A DNA stretch of 64,000 nt. Origin: Zeimonas sp046347945 (lineage in GTDB: Bacteria > Pseudomonadota > Gammaproteobacteria > Burkholderiales > Burkholderiaceae_E). The notes beneath the pieces were generated by a model, which did no database searches, was not told the origin of the DNA, and saw only the letters and a program-made list of their open reading frames with translations. Position numbers and translations under genes: made by a program. The stretch covers positions 1 through 64,000 of the forward strand of contig JAXMFB010000005.1 of the NCBI GenBank assembly GCA_046347945.1, written 5' to 3'. Below are positions 16,745 through 25,933 of the stretch, piece after piece; the first letter of the stretch is position 1, and the number at the start of each line of letters is the position of its first letter.

Positions 16745-17392
16745 TCACTTGCGGGCCTGTCGCTCCCGGGCGATCAGCCAGTCCATCACGCGCAGCGAAG
16801 CCTCGTTCGATCCGGCCATGCTCGGCGAAGTGTAGTACTTGCCGTTGACCGCCATCGCCGGCACGCCGTCGACGCCGTAGGCCTCGGAGACCTGCGCCGC
16901 GCGACGCATCTTCGTGCGCACCGCGAACGAATCGAAGGTCTCGGCGAACTGCTTGCGGTCGACCCCGTAGCGAGACAGCATCGCCGTCATCTTGTCGACC
17001 GTGTCGAGCCGGTCGTTGTCGACGTGGATCGCGTGGAACACCTTGTCGCCCAGGGCCTCGGCCTTGCCCATCGCCTCGAGCGTGTAGTGCAACTGCTGGT
17101 GGCGGCGGTCGCCGAACGGCACGTGCACGCGACGGAAGAACACGTCGGCCGGCTGCTTCCTGATCCAGTCCTGCAGCAGCGGCTCGAGCGAGTTGCAGTG
17201 GGGGCAGCCGTACCAGAAGAACTCGATGGCCTCGATCTTGCCCGCCGGCGCTTCGGTGGGTTGCTGCGGCTTGACGAGCCGATAGTCGCGACCTTCGCGC
17301 GGCGTGCCCTGCGCGCCAACGGGCCGCGCGAGGGCCGAGGCCGCGGCGGCAGCCGCGGCGGTGAGCATCCAACGTCTGCGTGCTTCGATCAT
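16745..17392 (-). CDS. dsbA: Thiol:disulfide interchange protein DsbA
   Basis: 215 residues: a signal peptide with an arginine-rich start (EARRRWMLTAAAAAAAS), then a thioredoxin fold with an inserted helical domain. The active site is CPHC in FFWYGCPHCNSLEP (about residue 62), and the cis-proline loop is GVDGVPAM. DsbA oxidises cysteine pairs of exported proteins in the periplasm. It follows the SPOR protein gene on the same strand. Confidence 0.95.
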   Translation of the reverse strand: MIEARRRWMLTAAAAAAASALARPVGAQGTPREGRDYRLVKPQQPTEAPAGKIEAIEFFWYGCPHCNSLEPLLQDWIRKQPADVFFRRVHVPFGDRRHQQLHYTLEAMGKAEALGDKVFHAIHVDNDRLDTVDKMTAMLSRYGVDRKQFAETFDSFAVRTKMRRAAQVSEAYGVDGVPAMAVNGKYYTSPSMAGSNEASLRVMDWLIARERQARK

Positions 17393-17423
17393 CGTCTCTC
17401 CCGACGGAGCCAGCGGCTCCGGT

Positions 17424-17999
17424 TCAGCGCTGGCGCACGACCGAGGCCTCGATGCCGTTCTCGGCCAGCCGCGCCCGCGCCCGATTCATTGCGTCGAGTT
17501 GCGCGTACGGACCTATCCGAACGCGATACATCGTCTGGCCGTTGACGTCGGCCGTGAGCACCCGCGCCTCGAATCCGATCAGCGCCAGCTTGGCCTTCAT
17601 CGACTCGGCCTCCGACGACGAGCGGAACGCCCCCGCCTGCAGCAGGTAGGTGGCACGATCGTCACCCTTCGCGTCGGGCGCGGCGGCCGGTGGAGCCGTC
17701 GGCGGCGCCACCGCGACCGGCGGCGAGCCGGCGGGCGCTGCCGGCGAGGCGGGCTCCGGCCCGGGGCGCGATTTCGAGTACAGCGGCGCGTTCGGATCCG
17801 GCGCCTCGGCCTGCGACTTGGGCTCGATCGCCCGCTCCGGCGCGCGATTCGCCTTGTTGACGAATGGCACGGGCGCCCGCGTGACGAAGATCGCCACCAC
17901 GACCGCGATCGAGAGCCCGACGATCAGGCCGATCATGAATCCGAGCAGCGTGCCGCCGCGCATGCGCCGCGATCTCGCCGTTACGACGGGGTGAGCCAT
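17424..17999 (-). CDS. SPOR-domain membrane protein, FtsN-like
   Basis: 191 residues with a short cytoplasmic segment, one TM helix (about 18-42, LLGFMIGLIVGLSIAVVVAIF), a Pro/Ala-rich periplasmic linker and a C-terminal SPOR domain (about 115-190, YLLQAGAFRSSSEAESMKA ... YRVRIGPY). This is FtsN's layout, and genes of this type sit directly after argS in many Burkholderiales. The ATG at 17999 overlaps the argS stop by one base (TGATG); a GTG at 18002 is an alternative. Confidence 0.9.
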   Translation of the reverse strand: MAHPVVTARSRRMRGGTLLGFMIGLIVGLSIAVVVAIFVTRAPVPFVNKANRAPERAIEPKSQAEAPDPNAPLYSKSRPGPEPASPAAPAGSPPVAVAPPTAPPAAAPDAKGDDRATYLLQAGAFRSSSEAESMKAKLALIGFEARVLTADVNGQTMYRVRIGPYAQLDAMNRARARLAENGIEASVVRQR

Positions 18000-19768
18000 C
18001 ACATCCTCTCGGGGGCCGACACGCCGATCAGTGCCAGCCCGTTGCGTAGTACCTGACGCGTCGCGAGCAGCAGCGCCAGGCGGGCGGTTCGCGCGGCTTC
18101 GTCGTCGACGAGCACACGCTCCGCATTATAGTAAGAGTGAAGTTCCGCCGCTAAGTCCTTGAGATAAAAAGCAACGGCGTGCGGCGCCAGCTCGTCGACC
18201 GCGGCTTCGACGGTCTCGGGCCAAGCGGCCAGCCGGGCGGCCAGCGCGAACTCGCGCGGCCCCTGCAGCGCGTCGAGCCCGACGCCGCCCGCCGCGACCG
18301 CAGCCGCGAGCGACCCGGCGTCGCCGCCCCACTGCGCCAGCACCGAGCAGATGCGCGCGTGCGCGTACTGGATGTAGTAGACCGGGTTCTCGTCGGTGCG
18401 CGCCAGCGCGAGGTCGACGTCGAAGACGAACTCGCTGTCGGCCTTGCGCGAGATCAGGAAGAAGCGCACCGCGTCGCGGCCGCGCTGCTCGTCGATGCGC
18501 ACGCCATCGTCGTCGCGCACCTCGCCGGTCCAGCCGATCAGGTCGCGCAGCGTCACGTACGAACCGGCGCGCTTGGAGATCTTCACCTCCTCGCCGCCAC
18601 GCATCACCGTCACCATCTTGTGCAGCACGTAGTCGGGATAGCCGGCCGGGATGCCTGCGCCGATCGCCTGCAGGCCGGCGCGCACCCGCGCAACCGTGCC
18701 GTGGTGGTCCGAGCCCTGCACGTTGATCGCACGCTCGAAACCGCGCTGCCACTTGGTGACGTGATAGGCCACGTCGGGCACGAAGTACGTGAACCCGCCG
18801 TCGGACTTGCGCATCACGCGGTCCTTGTCGTCGCCGTATTCGGTCGTGCGCAGCCACAGCGCGCCGCCGTCCTCGTAGGTCTTGCCGGCGCGCACCAGCG
18901 CATCGACCGTCGCCGCCACGCGCCCGTCTTCGTACAGCGACGACTCGAGGTAGTAGTTGTCGAAGCGCACGCCGAAGGCGCGCAGGTCGATGTCCTGCTC
19001 GTGCCGGAGGCAGGCGACCGCGAAGCGGCGGATCGCCGGCAGGTCGTCGGGATCGCCGGCCGCGGTGACTTCGGCGACGCGCTCGGCCGAGACGGTCTTG
19101 CGTGCGAGGTAGTCGGCGGCGATCTCGGCGATGTAATCGCCGCGGTAACCGTCGGCCGGGAAGCGCTCGTCGTCGGGCCCGGTGCCGCGTGCGCGCGCCT
19201 GCACCGACAGCGCCAGCTTGTCGATCTGGGCGCCCGCGTCGTTGTAGTAGAACTCGCGCGTCACCCGCCACCCGTCGGCCTCGAGCAGCGCGGCCAGCGC
19301 GTCGCCGAGCGCGCCCTGGCGGCCGTGGCCGACGTGCAACGGTCCGGTCGGGTTGGCCGACACGAATTCGACCATCACCCGGCGCTGCAGTCCGCGCTCG
19401 CCGCGGCCGAACGCGGCGCCGTCGCGCAGCACGCGGCCGATCACGGCGCGCTTGGCATCGGCGCGCAGCCGCAGGTTGATGAAACCGGGGCCGGCGATCT
19501 CGAGCGACTCGAGCATCGGGCCGGCGGCCGATTCGCGATCGAGCTCCTCGACGGCGGCCTTCAGCCGCTCGGCAATCTGGCGCGGATTGCCCTTCAGCGG
19601 CCGCGCCAGCTGCAGCGCGAGGTTGCAGGCGAGATCGCCGTGACCGGCCTGCTTCGGCCGCTCGAGCTCGACCGACGGCAGCGCGACCTGCGCGCCCGTC
19701 GCGGCCATCAGCTGTGCAGCCGCGGCGTCGAAGAGCGCCGCCAACCTGGATTTCTGTTCCGCTAACAT
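17999..19768 (-). CDS. argS: Arginyl-tRNA synthetase
   Basis: 589 residues, class I aminoacyl-tRNA synthetase that charges tRNA-Arg. The N-terminal additional domain is followed by VEFVSANPTGPLHVGHGRQG (HIGH-type motif), EVKISKRAG in the KMSKS position, and the DALR anticodon-binding domain at the C-terminus. The end of the gene (18,121-18,175) is noticeably AT-richer than its surroundings but is in frame. It heads the SPOR/dsbA/SDR/BtuF/rlpA run. Confidence 0.98.
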   Translation of the reverse strand: MLAEQKSRLAALFDAAAAQLMAATGAQVALPSVELERPKQAGHGDLACNLALQLARPLKGNPRQIAERLKAAVEELDRESAAGPMLESLEIAGPGFINLRLRADAKRAVIGRVLRDGAAFGRGERGLQRRVMVEFVSANPTGPLHVGHGRQGALGDALAALLEADGWRVTREFYYNDAGAQIDKLALSVQARARGTGPDDERFPADGYRGDYIAEIAADYLARKTVSAERVAEVTAAGDPDDLPAIRRFAVACLRHEQDIDLRAFGVRFDNYYLESSLYEDGRVAATVDALVRAGKTYEDGGALWLRTTEYGDDKDRVMRKSDGGFTYFVPDVAYHVTKWQRGFERAINVQGSDHHGTVARVRAGLQAIGAGIPAGYPDYVLHKMVTVMRGGEEVKISKRAGSYVTLRDLIGWTGEVRDDDGVRIDEQRGRDAVRFFLISRKADSEFVFDVDLALARTDENPVYYIQYAHARICSVLAQWGGDAGSLAAAVAAGGVGLDALQGPREFALAARLAAWPETVEAAVDELAPHAVAFYLKDLAAELHSYYNAERVLVDDEAARTARLALLLATRQVLRNGLALIGVSAPERM

Positions 19769-19814
19769 GGCCCCGGATTGTACTTGGGGGGGCCGCAGGC
19801 CCCTGGAACCCCCG

Positions 19815-20519
19815 ATGCCGCTCCAGATCCGGTCCGCCGTCGAGCTCGACCACCTGGTCGTTGCCTGCGCCACGCTCGTGCAGGGCGACGCGTGGCTGCG
19901 CCGGCTCGCCGGCGTGCCCTCCGCACCCGGCGGCAGCCATCCGGGCTGGGGGACGCACAACCGCCTGCTTCGCCTCGACGCCCGCACCTACCTCGAATTG
20001 ATCGCACCGGACCCGGCCCAGCCCGAGCCGGCGCTGCCGCGGCCCTTCGGGCTGGACGACCCCGAGCTGCGCCGCCGCGTGGCGCAGCGGCCGAGGCTCG
20101 TGCACTGCGTGTGCCGGGTGCCGCGCCTGGACGAGGCGACGGCCCGCGAGCACGGCTACGTCCCCGGGGCGATCGTGCCGATGACGCGCGGCATGCTGTC
20201 CTGGCGCATCACGATGCCAGGCGACGCGGCGAGCGCGGTGCGCCGCTGGAGCGATGCGGGCCGGCTGCAGCCGACGCTGATCGAGTGGTCGGGGGGCGTG
20301 AAACCCGAGCGGCATCCGCTCGACGCACTGGCGCCCTCCGGCGTGACGCTGCTGCGGCTGCGCGTGCAGGCGCCGGAGGATCCGGCCCTTTCCGCGACCC
20401 ATCCCGCGGCCCTTTCCGCGGCGCTGCGCGACGACCCGCGCGTCGTCATCGCGCGCGCTTCGCAGCCCGCGCTGGGCGCCGAATTGTCGACGCCGCAGGG
20501 CTGGCGGCTGATCGACTGA
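19815..20519 (+). CDS. VOC-superfamily glyoxalase-like protein
   Basis: 234 residues resembling the glyoxalase-like domain family: ELDHLVVACATLVQGDAWL near the start, GTHNRLLRLDARTYLELIAPDP, and a second half with PERHPLDALAPSG. No enzymatic activity is assigned. ATG 19815 is chosen because an upstream ATG at 19767 overlaps the divergent argS start and adds proline/arginine sequence. It converges on the acyl-CoA synthetase gene. Confidence 0.85.
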   Translation: MPLQIRSAVELDHLVVACATLVQGDAWLRRLAGVPSAPGGSHPGWGTHNRLLRLDARTYLELIAPDPAQPEPALPRPFGLDDPELRRRVAQRPRLVHCVCRVPRLDEATAREHGYVPGAIVPMTRGMLSWRITMPGDAASAVRRWSDAGRLQPTLIEWSGGVKPERHPLDALAPSGVTLLRLRVQAPEDPALSATHPAALSAALRDDPRVVIARASQPALGAELSTPQGWRLID

Positions 20520-20545
20520 CGCGACGACGCGCGCCGGCGCGCGAC

Positions 20546-22228
20546 TCAGCCGATCGCGGACGCCGAACGCGCCTGCGCGCGCAGCAGGTGCTTCTGGATC
20601 TTGCCGGTCGAGGTCTTCGGCACGACGCCGAAGCGCACTTCCCGCGGGCACTTGAAGTGCGCGAGCAGCTTTCGGCAGTGCGCGATCAGTTCGTCGGCGA
20701 GCGCCTTCGCGGCCTCGGGCGAGCCCGGCTCGCGGTCGGCCTTCAATTCGACGAAAGCGAGCGGCGTCTCGCCCCACTTCGGATCGGGCCGCGCCACCAC
20801 CGCGCAGGCGAGCACCGCCGGATGCTTGTACAGCGCGTCCTCGACCTCGATCGAGCTGATGTTCTCGCCGCCCGAGATGATGATGTCCTTGGCGCGGTCC
20901 TTCAGTTTCACGTAGCCGTCGGGGTGCACGACGCCCAGGTCGCCGGTGTGGAACCAGCCGCCGCGGAACGCGTCGCCGCTCGCCTTCGGGTTCTTCAGGT
21001 AGCCCTTCATCACGATGTTGCCGCGGAAGACCACTTCGCCCATCGTCTCGCCATCGCGCGGCACTTCCTGCATCGTCTCGGGATCGACGACGGTCAGCCC
21101 CTGCTGCAGCTGGTAGCGCACGCCCTGGCGCCCATTCTTCTCGACGCGTCCGGCCAGGTCGAGCGCCTCCCACTCGTCGCGCTTCACGCAGACCGACGCA
21201 GGGCCGTAGACCTCGGTCAGGCCGTAGACGTGCGTCACCTCCCAGCCCATCCGCTCCATGCCCTCGATCATCGACGCCGGCGGCGCCGCGCCGGCCACCA
21301 TCGCCTTGACTGTCCAGTCGATGCCGGCCTTCGACTCGGCCGGCGCGTTGATCAGCGCGCTGTGCACGATCGGCGCGCCGCAGTAGTGGGTCACCCGATG
21401 CTCGCGCACCAGCCCGAGGATCAGCGCCGCGTCGATGCGGCGCAGGCACACGTTGGTGCCGGCCACCGCCGGCAGCGTCCACGGAAAGCACCAGCCGTTG
21501 CAGTGGAACAGCGGCAGCGTCCACAGATACACCGGGTGCCGCGGCAGGTTCCACGCGAGCACGTTGCCGACCGCGTTGAGGTAGGCGCCGCGGTGATGCA
21601 CGACCACGCCTTTCGGGTCGCCCGTGGTGCCCGACGTGTAGTTCAGGCCGATCGCGTCCCACTCGTCCTGCGGCAGGTCGTAGCGATGTAGCGGGTCGCC
21701 GCCGGCGATCCAGTCCTCGTACTCGACCGTCCCGATGCGGTCGCCCGGACCGTCATGGACCGGATCGTCGACATCGACCACGAACGGCGGCTCGACGCCC
21801 GCCGCGTCGAGCTGCGCCAGCGCCTGCGCGACCACCGGCGAGAACTCGCGGTCGACGATCAGCACCTTCGCGCCCGAGTGGCGCAGCTGGAACGCGATCG
21901 TCGACGCATCGAGCCGCGTGTTGATCGTGTTGAGCACCGCGCCGCTCATCGGCACGCCGAAGTGCGCGTCGAGCATTGCCGGGATGTTCGGCAGCACGAC
22001 CGACACGGTGTCGCCATCGCCGATGTCGCGCGCGGCCAGCACCGACGCGAGGCGCCGCGCGCGCGCCAGCATCTGCGACCAGCTGTAACGCAATGGCCCG
22101 TGAATGACCGCGCAGCGGTCGGGGAACACGTCGGCGGCCCACTCGACCAGGCTGATGGGCGACAGCGGCACGTGGTTGGCGGCGTTGCGATCGAGATCCT
22201 GGCGGTAGGGGTTGGGCTGGGTGGGCAT
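20546..22228 (-). CDS. Acyl-CoA synthetase (AMP-forming), medium/short-chain type
   Basis: 560 residues of the ANL superfamily, forming acyl-adenylate then acyl-CoA. The phosphate loop YTSGTTGDPKGV, the YGLTEVYGP motif, HTGDLGVVHPDGYVKLKDRAKDIIISGGENIS and the C-terminal catalytic Lys in PKTSTGKIQKHLLR are intact. It resembles AlkK/DmdB-like enzymes; the exact substrate is unknown. ATG 22228 precedes the usual N-terminus; longer upstream readings are unlikely. Transcribed divergently from the GNAT gene at 22,444. Confidence 0.94.
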   Translation of the reverse strand: MPTQPNPYRQDLDRNAANHVPLSPISLVEWAADVFPDRCAVIHGPLRYSWSQMLARARRLASVLAARDIGDGDTVSVVLPNIPAMLDAHFGVPMSGAVLNTINTRLDASTIAFQLRHSGAKVLIVDREFSPVVAQALAQLDAAGVEPPFVVDVDDPVHDGPGDRIGTVEYEDWIAGGDPLHRYDLPQDEWDAIGLNYTSGTTGDPKGVVVHHRGAYLNAVGNVLAWNLPRHPVYLWTLPLFHCNGWCFPWTLPAVAGTNVCLRRIDAALILGLVREHRVTHYCGAPIVHSALINAPAESKAGIDWTVKAMVAGAAPPASMIEGMERMGWEVTHVYGLTEVYGPASVCVKRDEWEALDLAGRVEKNGRQGVRYQLQQGLTVVDPETMQEVPRDGETMGEVVFRGNIVMKGYLKNPKASGDAFRGGWFHTGDLGVVHPDGYVKLKDRAKDIIISGGENISSIEVEDALYKHPAVLACAVVARPDPKWGETPLAFVELKADREPGSPEAAKALADELIAHCRKLLAHFKCPREVRFGVVPKTSTGKIQKHLLRAQARSASAIG

Positions 22229-22443
22229 CGGCGGCAACCTGCGAAATGACGAGGGGGCGGCTCCCGGCGCCCGGAGCGGCGCGCGAGCCTCGTTCGATTG
22301 TAGGCAAGGCCCGGCGGCGAATCGACCCGGGAACGATCTGGCGCACCTGGATTTGACGCGCCTGACAGCGGCATTCTCGTCGAACTTGCTCTTGCAATTG
22401 TTGCGATGCACCATATCTGCCTGAAATACCCCCTGGAGAATCC
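22229..22443. promoter_or_regulatory. Divergent intergenic region between acyl-CoA synthetase and GNAT gene
   Basis: 215 bases with both flanking genes reading outward. The part at 22,340-22,420 is AT-richer than the surroundings (TTGACGCG, TTGCAATTGTTGCG, CATATC) and is the likely promoter area. No clear 17-base-spaced sigma-70 pair or palindrome could be fixed with confidence. Confidence 0.35.
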
Positions 22444-23004
22444 ATGGCCACCATCGTCCATCCGCTTTCCCCGAGCAGCCGCCCCGGGATCCTCGCGCAC
22501 CTGCTCGCGCTGGCGCCCGAAGACCGCCGGCTGCGCTTCGGCGTGCCGCTCGCCGACGAGACGATCGCCGGCTACGTCGAGCGGCTCGATTTCGACCGCG
22601 ACGCCGTGTTCGGCGTGCGCGACGACGACGGCGAACTGGTCGGCGTCACCCACGTAGCCACGCTCGACGACGCGGTCGAGCTCGGCCTGTCGGTGAACGC
22701 GACGCAGCGCGGGCGCGGACTGGCGCAGGCGATGTTCCGCCGCGCGACGCTGCATGCGCGCAACCGCGGCTTCGGCGAGCTGTACATGCACTGCCTGTCC
22801 GAGAACGCGACCATGATGCACATCGCGCGCAAGGCCGGCATGCGCATCGTGATCGACGGCGCCGACCGCGACGCCACGCTGGCCTTGCCGCCCGCCACGC
22901 CGCTGTCGGTGGGCGAGGAGATCTGCGAAGGGCAGCTGGTGCTGCTCGACCTGGCCCTGCGCAACACCTTCGCCGGCGCGCGCGGCGCGCTGGTGTCGTC
23001 TTGA
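22444..23004 (+). CDS. GNAT-family acetyltransferase
   Basis: 186 residues, GNAT fold. The core is FGVRDDDGELVGVTHVATLDDAVELGLSV followed by the acetyl-CoA loop TQRGRGLAQAMFRRA and the ARNRGFGELYMHCLSENATMMHIARKAGM helix-strand pair. Substrate unknown. GAGAAT lies just upstream of ATG 22444. It leads a plus-strand set with thioredoxin, DUF6394 and the channel protein. Confidence 0.88.
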   Translation: MATIVHPLSPSSRPGILAHLLALAPEDRRLRFGVPLADETIAGYVERLDFDRDAVFGVRDDDGELVGVTHVATLDDAVELGLSVNATQRGRGLAQAMFRRATLHARNRGFGELYMHCLSENATMMHIARKAGMRIVIDGADRDATLALPPATPLSVGEEICEGQLVLLDLALRNTFAGARGALVSS

Positions 23005-23038
23005 CGTATTCTTCCCCGTTCCCATCCTGGAGCAGCCC

Positions 23039-23425
23039 ATGGCCGCCGAAGCCCTCAGCACCGACCGGTTCGACAGCACCATCACCGGCAACGACATCGT
23101 CGTCATCGACTTCTGGGCGCCGTGGTGCGGCCCGTGCCGCGGCTTCGCGCCGATCTTCGAGGAAGCGGCCGAGGCCAACCCCGACGTGAAGTTCGTCAAG
23201 GTGAACACCGACGAGGAACAGTCGCTGGCCGGCCACTTCGCGATCCGCTCGATCCCGACGCTGATGATCTTCCGCGAGCAGGTGATCGTGTTCCAGCAGG
23301 CCGGCGCGCTGCCCAAGGGCGCGCTCGAGGACGTGCTGGCGCAGGTTCGCAAGCTCGACATGGCCGAGGTCAAGCGCGGCGCTCGCCCGTACGACCCCGA
23401 GCAGGATTCGCGCAACACGCAGTGA
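23039..23425 (+). CDS. Thioredoxin with short C-terminal extension
   Basis: 128 residues: classic thioredoxin fold with WAPWCGPCRGF active site (Cys about 31 and 34) and the cis-Pro loop IRSIPTLMIF. The C-terminal 20 residues (KRGARPYDPEQDSRNTQ) extend past the normal fold. It reduces disulfides in the cytoplasm; no signal peptide. Fourteen bases upstream of the DUF6394 gene, so probably co-transcribed. Confidence 0.95.
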   Translation: MAAEALSTDRFDSTITGNDIVVIDFWAPWCGPCRGFAPIFEEAAEANPDVKFVKVNTDEEQSLAGHFAIRSIPTLMIFREQVIVFQQAGALPKGALEDVLAQVRKLDMAEVKRGARPYDPEQDSRNTQ

Positions 23426-23438
23426 CCCGGGAGGCCGC

Positions 23439-23822
23439 ATGAACACCGGCAAGGTCGTCTTCGGCTTCTTCATCCTGCTTGCGGCGACGCTGAACTTCGG
23501 CTTCGTCTACGGCGACATCTCGAACCCCGAGCACCATCACGTGTTCGAGCTGTTCGCCGCGATCGTGGTCAACCTGGTGGCCACCGTGCTCAAGCTCGGC
23601 GACCGCACGCAGCTGGGCGCGATCCACCTGGCGTCCAGCCTGGTGGCCGACGCGCAGCTGCTGATCGCCGCCGGCGTCTGGGCCTGGGCTGCGCACGTCG
23701 CGGGGCTCGGGTTCACCGGCGGCGTCACCGCCAGCGTCGTGTCACTGGCGGCTGGCGCGCTGTTCGCGAACGTCGTGTCGGTGTCGATGCTGATCGGCGA
23801 GACGCTGATGATGCGGCGCTGA
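23439..23822 (+). CDS. DUF6394-type small membrane protein
   Basis: 127 residues with about four predicted TM helices (FGFFILLAATLNFGFVYG, FELFAAIVVNLVATVLKLG, HLASSLVADAQLLIAAGVWAW, VTASVVSLAAGALFANVVSVSMLIGE). Uncharacterised family. It has GGGAGG before the ATG and sits six bases before the channel gene, a close pairing suggesting a subunit or accessory role (inference). Confidence 0.8.
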   Translation: MNTGKVVFGFFILLAATLNFGFVYGDISNPEHHHVFELFAAIVVNLVATVLKLGDRTQLGAIHLASSLVADAQLLIAAGVWAWAAHVAGLGFTGGVTASVVSLAAGALFANVVSVSMLIGETLMMRR

Positions 23823-23828
23823 GCGCCC

Positions 23829-25598
23829 ATGAGCGAACGCCGCTCCTCGCACGAACGCGGCGACACGAGACGCGCCCGCGGGCCCGTCTCGCAGGGGCCG
23901 GTCGCGCACGGCGGCGTGCTGCACCTGCTGCTGCGGCGCATGCGCGCGCCGCTGATGACGCTGATCGTCATCTACGCGATCTCGGTGGCCGGCTTCACGC
24001 TGATCGCCGGCGTCGACGCGACGGGCGCATCCGCGCCCCCGCTGAGCTTCTTCCACGCGTTCTACTTCGTCACCTACACCGCGACGACGATCGGCTTCGG
24101 CGAGGTGCCCAGCGCGTTCTCCGACGCGCAGCGGATGTGGGCCACCGTCGTCATCTACCTGTCGGTGACCGGCTGGACCTACACGCTGCTGACGCTGCTC
24201 GCGATGTTCCAGGACCGCAACTTCCTGCGCGCGATAGCCTCGATCCGCTTCGAGCGGCGCGTCGCGCACATCGCCGAGCCCTTCCACCTGGTGCTCGGCT
24301 GCGGCGACACCGGCCACCGCCTGGCGCGGATGTTCGACCGCCTCGGCATACGCTTCGTCGTCGTCGAGAAGGACGCCGCCCGGCTCGAGGCGCTCGAGCT
24401 CGAGGAGTTCCGCGCCGACATGCTGGCGCTGAACGCCGACGCCGGCGAGCCTCAGGTGCTGGTGCGCGCCGGCCTGCGCCATCCGATGTGCCGCGGCGTG
24501 CTCGCGCTCACCAACGACGACAAGGCGAACCTGGCGGTGGTCACCGCCGCGCGCCTGCTCAATCCCGCGGTGCCGGTGATCGCGCGCGCCCATGCCGCCG
24601 ACACCGTCACGCTGATGCAGTCGTTCGGCAAGGCGCAGATCGTCAACCCGTTCGAGGCCTTCGCCGAACAGCTGATGCTCGCGATGCGCGCGCCCGGCTG
24701 CTACCGGCTGTTCGACTGGCTCACCGCGCCGCAGGGCGCCGAGCTCGGCAAGGAGCACGAGCCGCCGCGCGGGCCGTGGGTCGTCTGCGGTTACGGACGC
24801 TTCGGCCGCGCAGTCGCCGACCGGCTCGGCGCCGAAGGTCTGCAGGTGCGCATCATCGACCCGTCTCCGCCCGCCGCCGACCGCCCCGGACTGATCGCCG
24901 GCGACGGCACCGAGCCGGCGGTGCTCGAGCTCGCCGAAGTGCGCTCGGCCGAAGGACTGGTCGTCGGCACCGACGACGACCTTCGCAACCTGGCCATTGC
25001 CAGCCTCGCGCGGTCGATCAACCCGAAGCTGTTCACCGTGCTGCGCCAGAACGACGCGTCGAATTCGGTGCTGATCGACAACTTCCCCACCGACCTGGTG
25101 ATGCGGCCCAGCGAGATCGTCGCCGACGAGTGCGTCGCGCTGCTCACCTCGCCGCTGCTGCTGCGCTTCCTGAACGCCGTGCGCCGCGAGCGCGACGCGT
25201 GGGCGGACGAAGTGATCCACCAACTGCGAAAACGCGGTGGCACCCGATCGCCGACGAGCTGGAGCGTGCGGCTCGACGCCGGCGAGGCGCCGGCGATCGT
25301 CGAGCGCCTGGCCGGCAGCGAGCACCCGTTCACGATCGGCGACCTGCTCCGCGACCCCGATGACCGCCAGCAAGAGCTGGAGGCGCTCGCGCTGCTGGTG
25401 CTGCGCAACGGCCGCGAGACGCTGCTGCCCAACGACGACTTCGCGCTCTCCGAAGGCGACGAGCTGCTGTTCGCCGGCCGCGGCCGGGGGCGCCGCAGGA
25501 TGGCGATCACGCTGCACAACCCGCGCGCGCTGCATTACGTGTGCACGGGGCGGGAGGCGCCGAGGAGGCTGCGGCGGGCGCGGGCCGGGGCGGATTGA
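23829..25598 (+). CDS. Two-TM ion channel with two TrkA-N (RCK) domains
   Basis: 589 residues. TM1 is about 40-60, the pore helix and selectivity filter are TYTATTIGFGEV (about 78-89), and TM2 is about 100-125. The first RCK domain starts at HLVLGCGDTGHRLARMF (about 155); a second nucleotide-binding domain starts at WVVCGYGRFGRAVADRL (about 318). A C-terminal TrkA-C-like segment follows (about 515-560). The filter reads TIGFGE rather than the potassium signature TVGYGD, so it may be a potassium or less selective cation channel. Start ATG 23829; the first 30 residues are basic. Confidence 0.9.
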   Translation: MSERRSSHERGDTRRARGPVSQGPVAHGGVLHLLLRRMRAPLMTLIVIYAISVAGFTLIAGVDATGASAPPLSFFHAFYFVTYTATTIGFGEVPSAFSDAQRMWATVVIYLSVTGWTYTLLTLLAMFQDRNFLRAIASIRFERRVAHIAEPFHLVLGCGDTGHRLARMFDRLGIRFVVVEKDAARLEALELEEFRADMLALNADAGEPQVLVRAGLRHPMCRGVLALTNDDKANLAVVTAARLLNPAVPVIARAHAADTVTLMQSFGKAQIVNPFEAFAEQLMLAMRAPGCYRLFDWLTAPQGAELGKEHEPPRGPWVVCGYGRFGRAVADRLGAEGLQVRIIDPSPPAADRPGLIAGDGTEPAVLELAEVRSAEGLVVGTDDDLRNLAIASLARSINPKLFTVLRQNDASNSVLIDNFPTDLVMRPSEIVADECVALLTSPLLLRFLNAVRRERDAWADEVIHQLRKRGGTRSPTSWSVRLDAGEAPAIVERLAGSEHPFTIGDLLRDPDDRQQELEALALLVLRNGRETLLPNDDFALSEGDELLFAGRGRGRRRMAITLHNPRALHYVCTGREAPRRLRRARAGAD

Positions 25599-25933
25599 CG
25601 GATCGGGGCGAACCGAACGCCCTCGACTGCGGTCCGCGGGCGCGAGGCCGAGCGGCGCCTCTCACCCGGTGCTCGTTGGTCGCGGATAGGGCCAGGGCGG
25701 CCCAGGCCGTTGCATGAGCGACGGCGCGTCGGGTGACCAGGACGGGCTGCCGACGTGATCGATCGGAACTCGATCCGGTTTGCGCCGGCGGCGGCCGCGA
25801 GGCGGTGAGAGAAATGCGTGCGGCTGCCGGCACTTGGCGGTGCGGGGGTGGGCAGCTCATGCCTGCCGCACGCGGGTTATTCGGTAGCATGCTGCGAACC
25901 AACGTCAGCCACCATCGAAATGTGGGGGTGATC
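25599..25933. other. Intergenic stretch without recognised gene
   Basis: 335 bases between the channel gene and the SRPBCC gene. A minus-strand open frame crosses it but has no recognisable domain and is likely chance coding in GC-rich DNA. The last 80 bases become AT-richer (GGTTATTCGGTAGCATG), marking the change of composition into the next two genes. No repeat, tRNA or terminator was seen. Confidence 0.4.

Noticed and set aside
18126..21662. 1178-codon minus-strand open frame across argS, the VOC gene and the acyl-CoA synthetase
   Set aside because: It is an arginine/alanine-rich frame offset from real argS and acyl-CoA synthetase coding; GC-rich DNA keeps such frames open.
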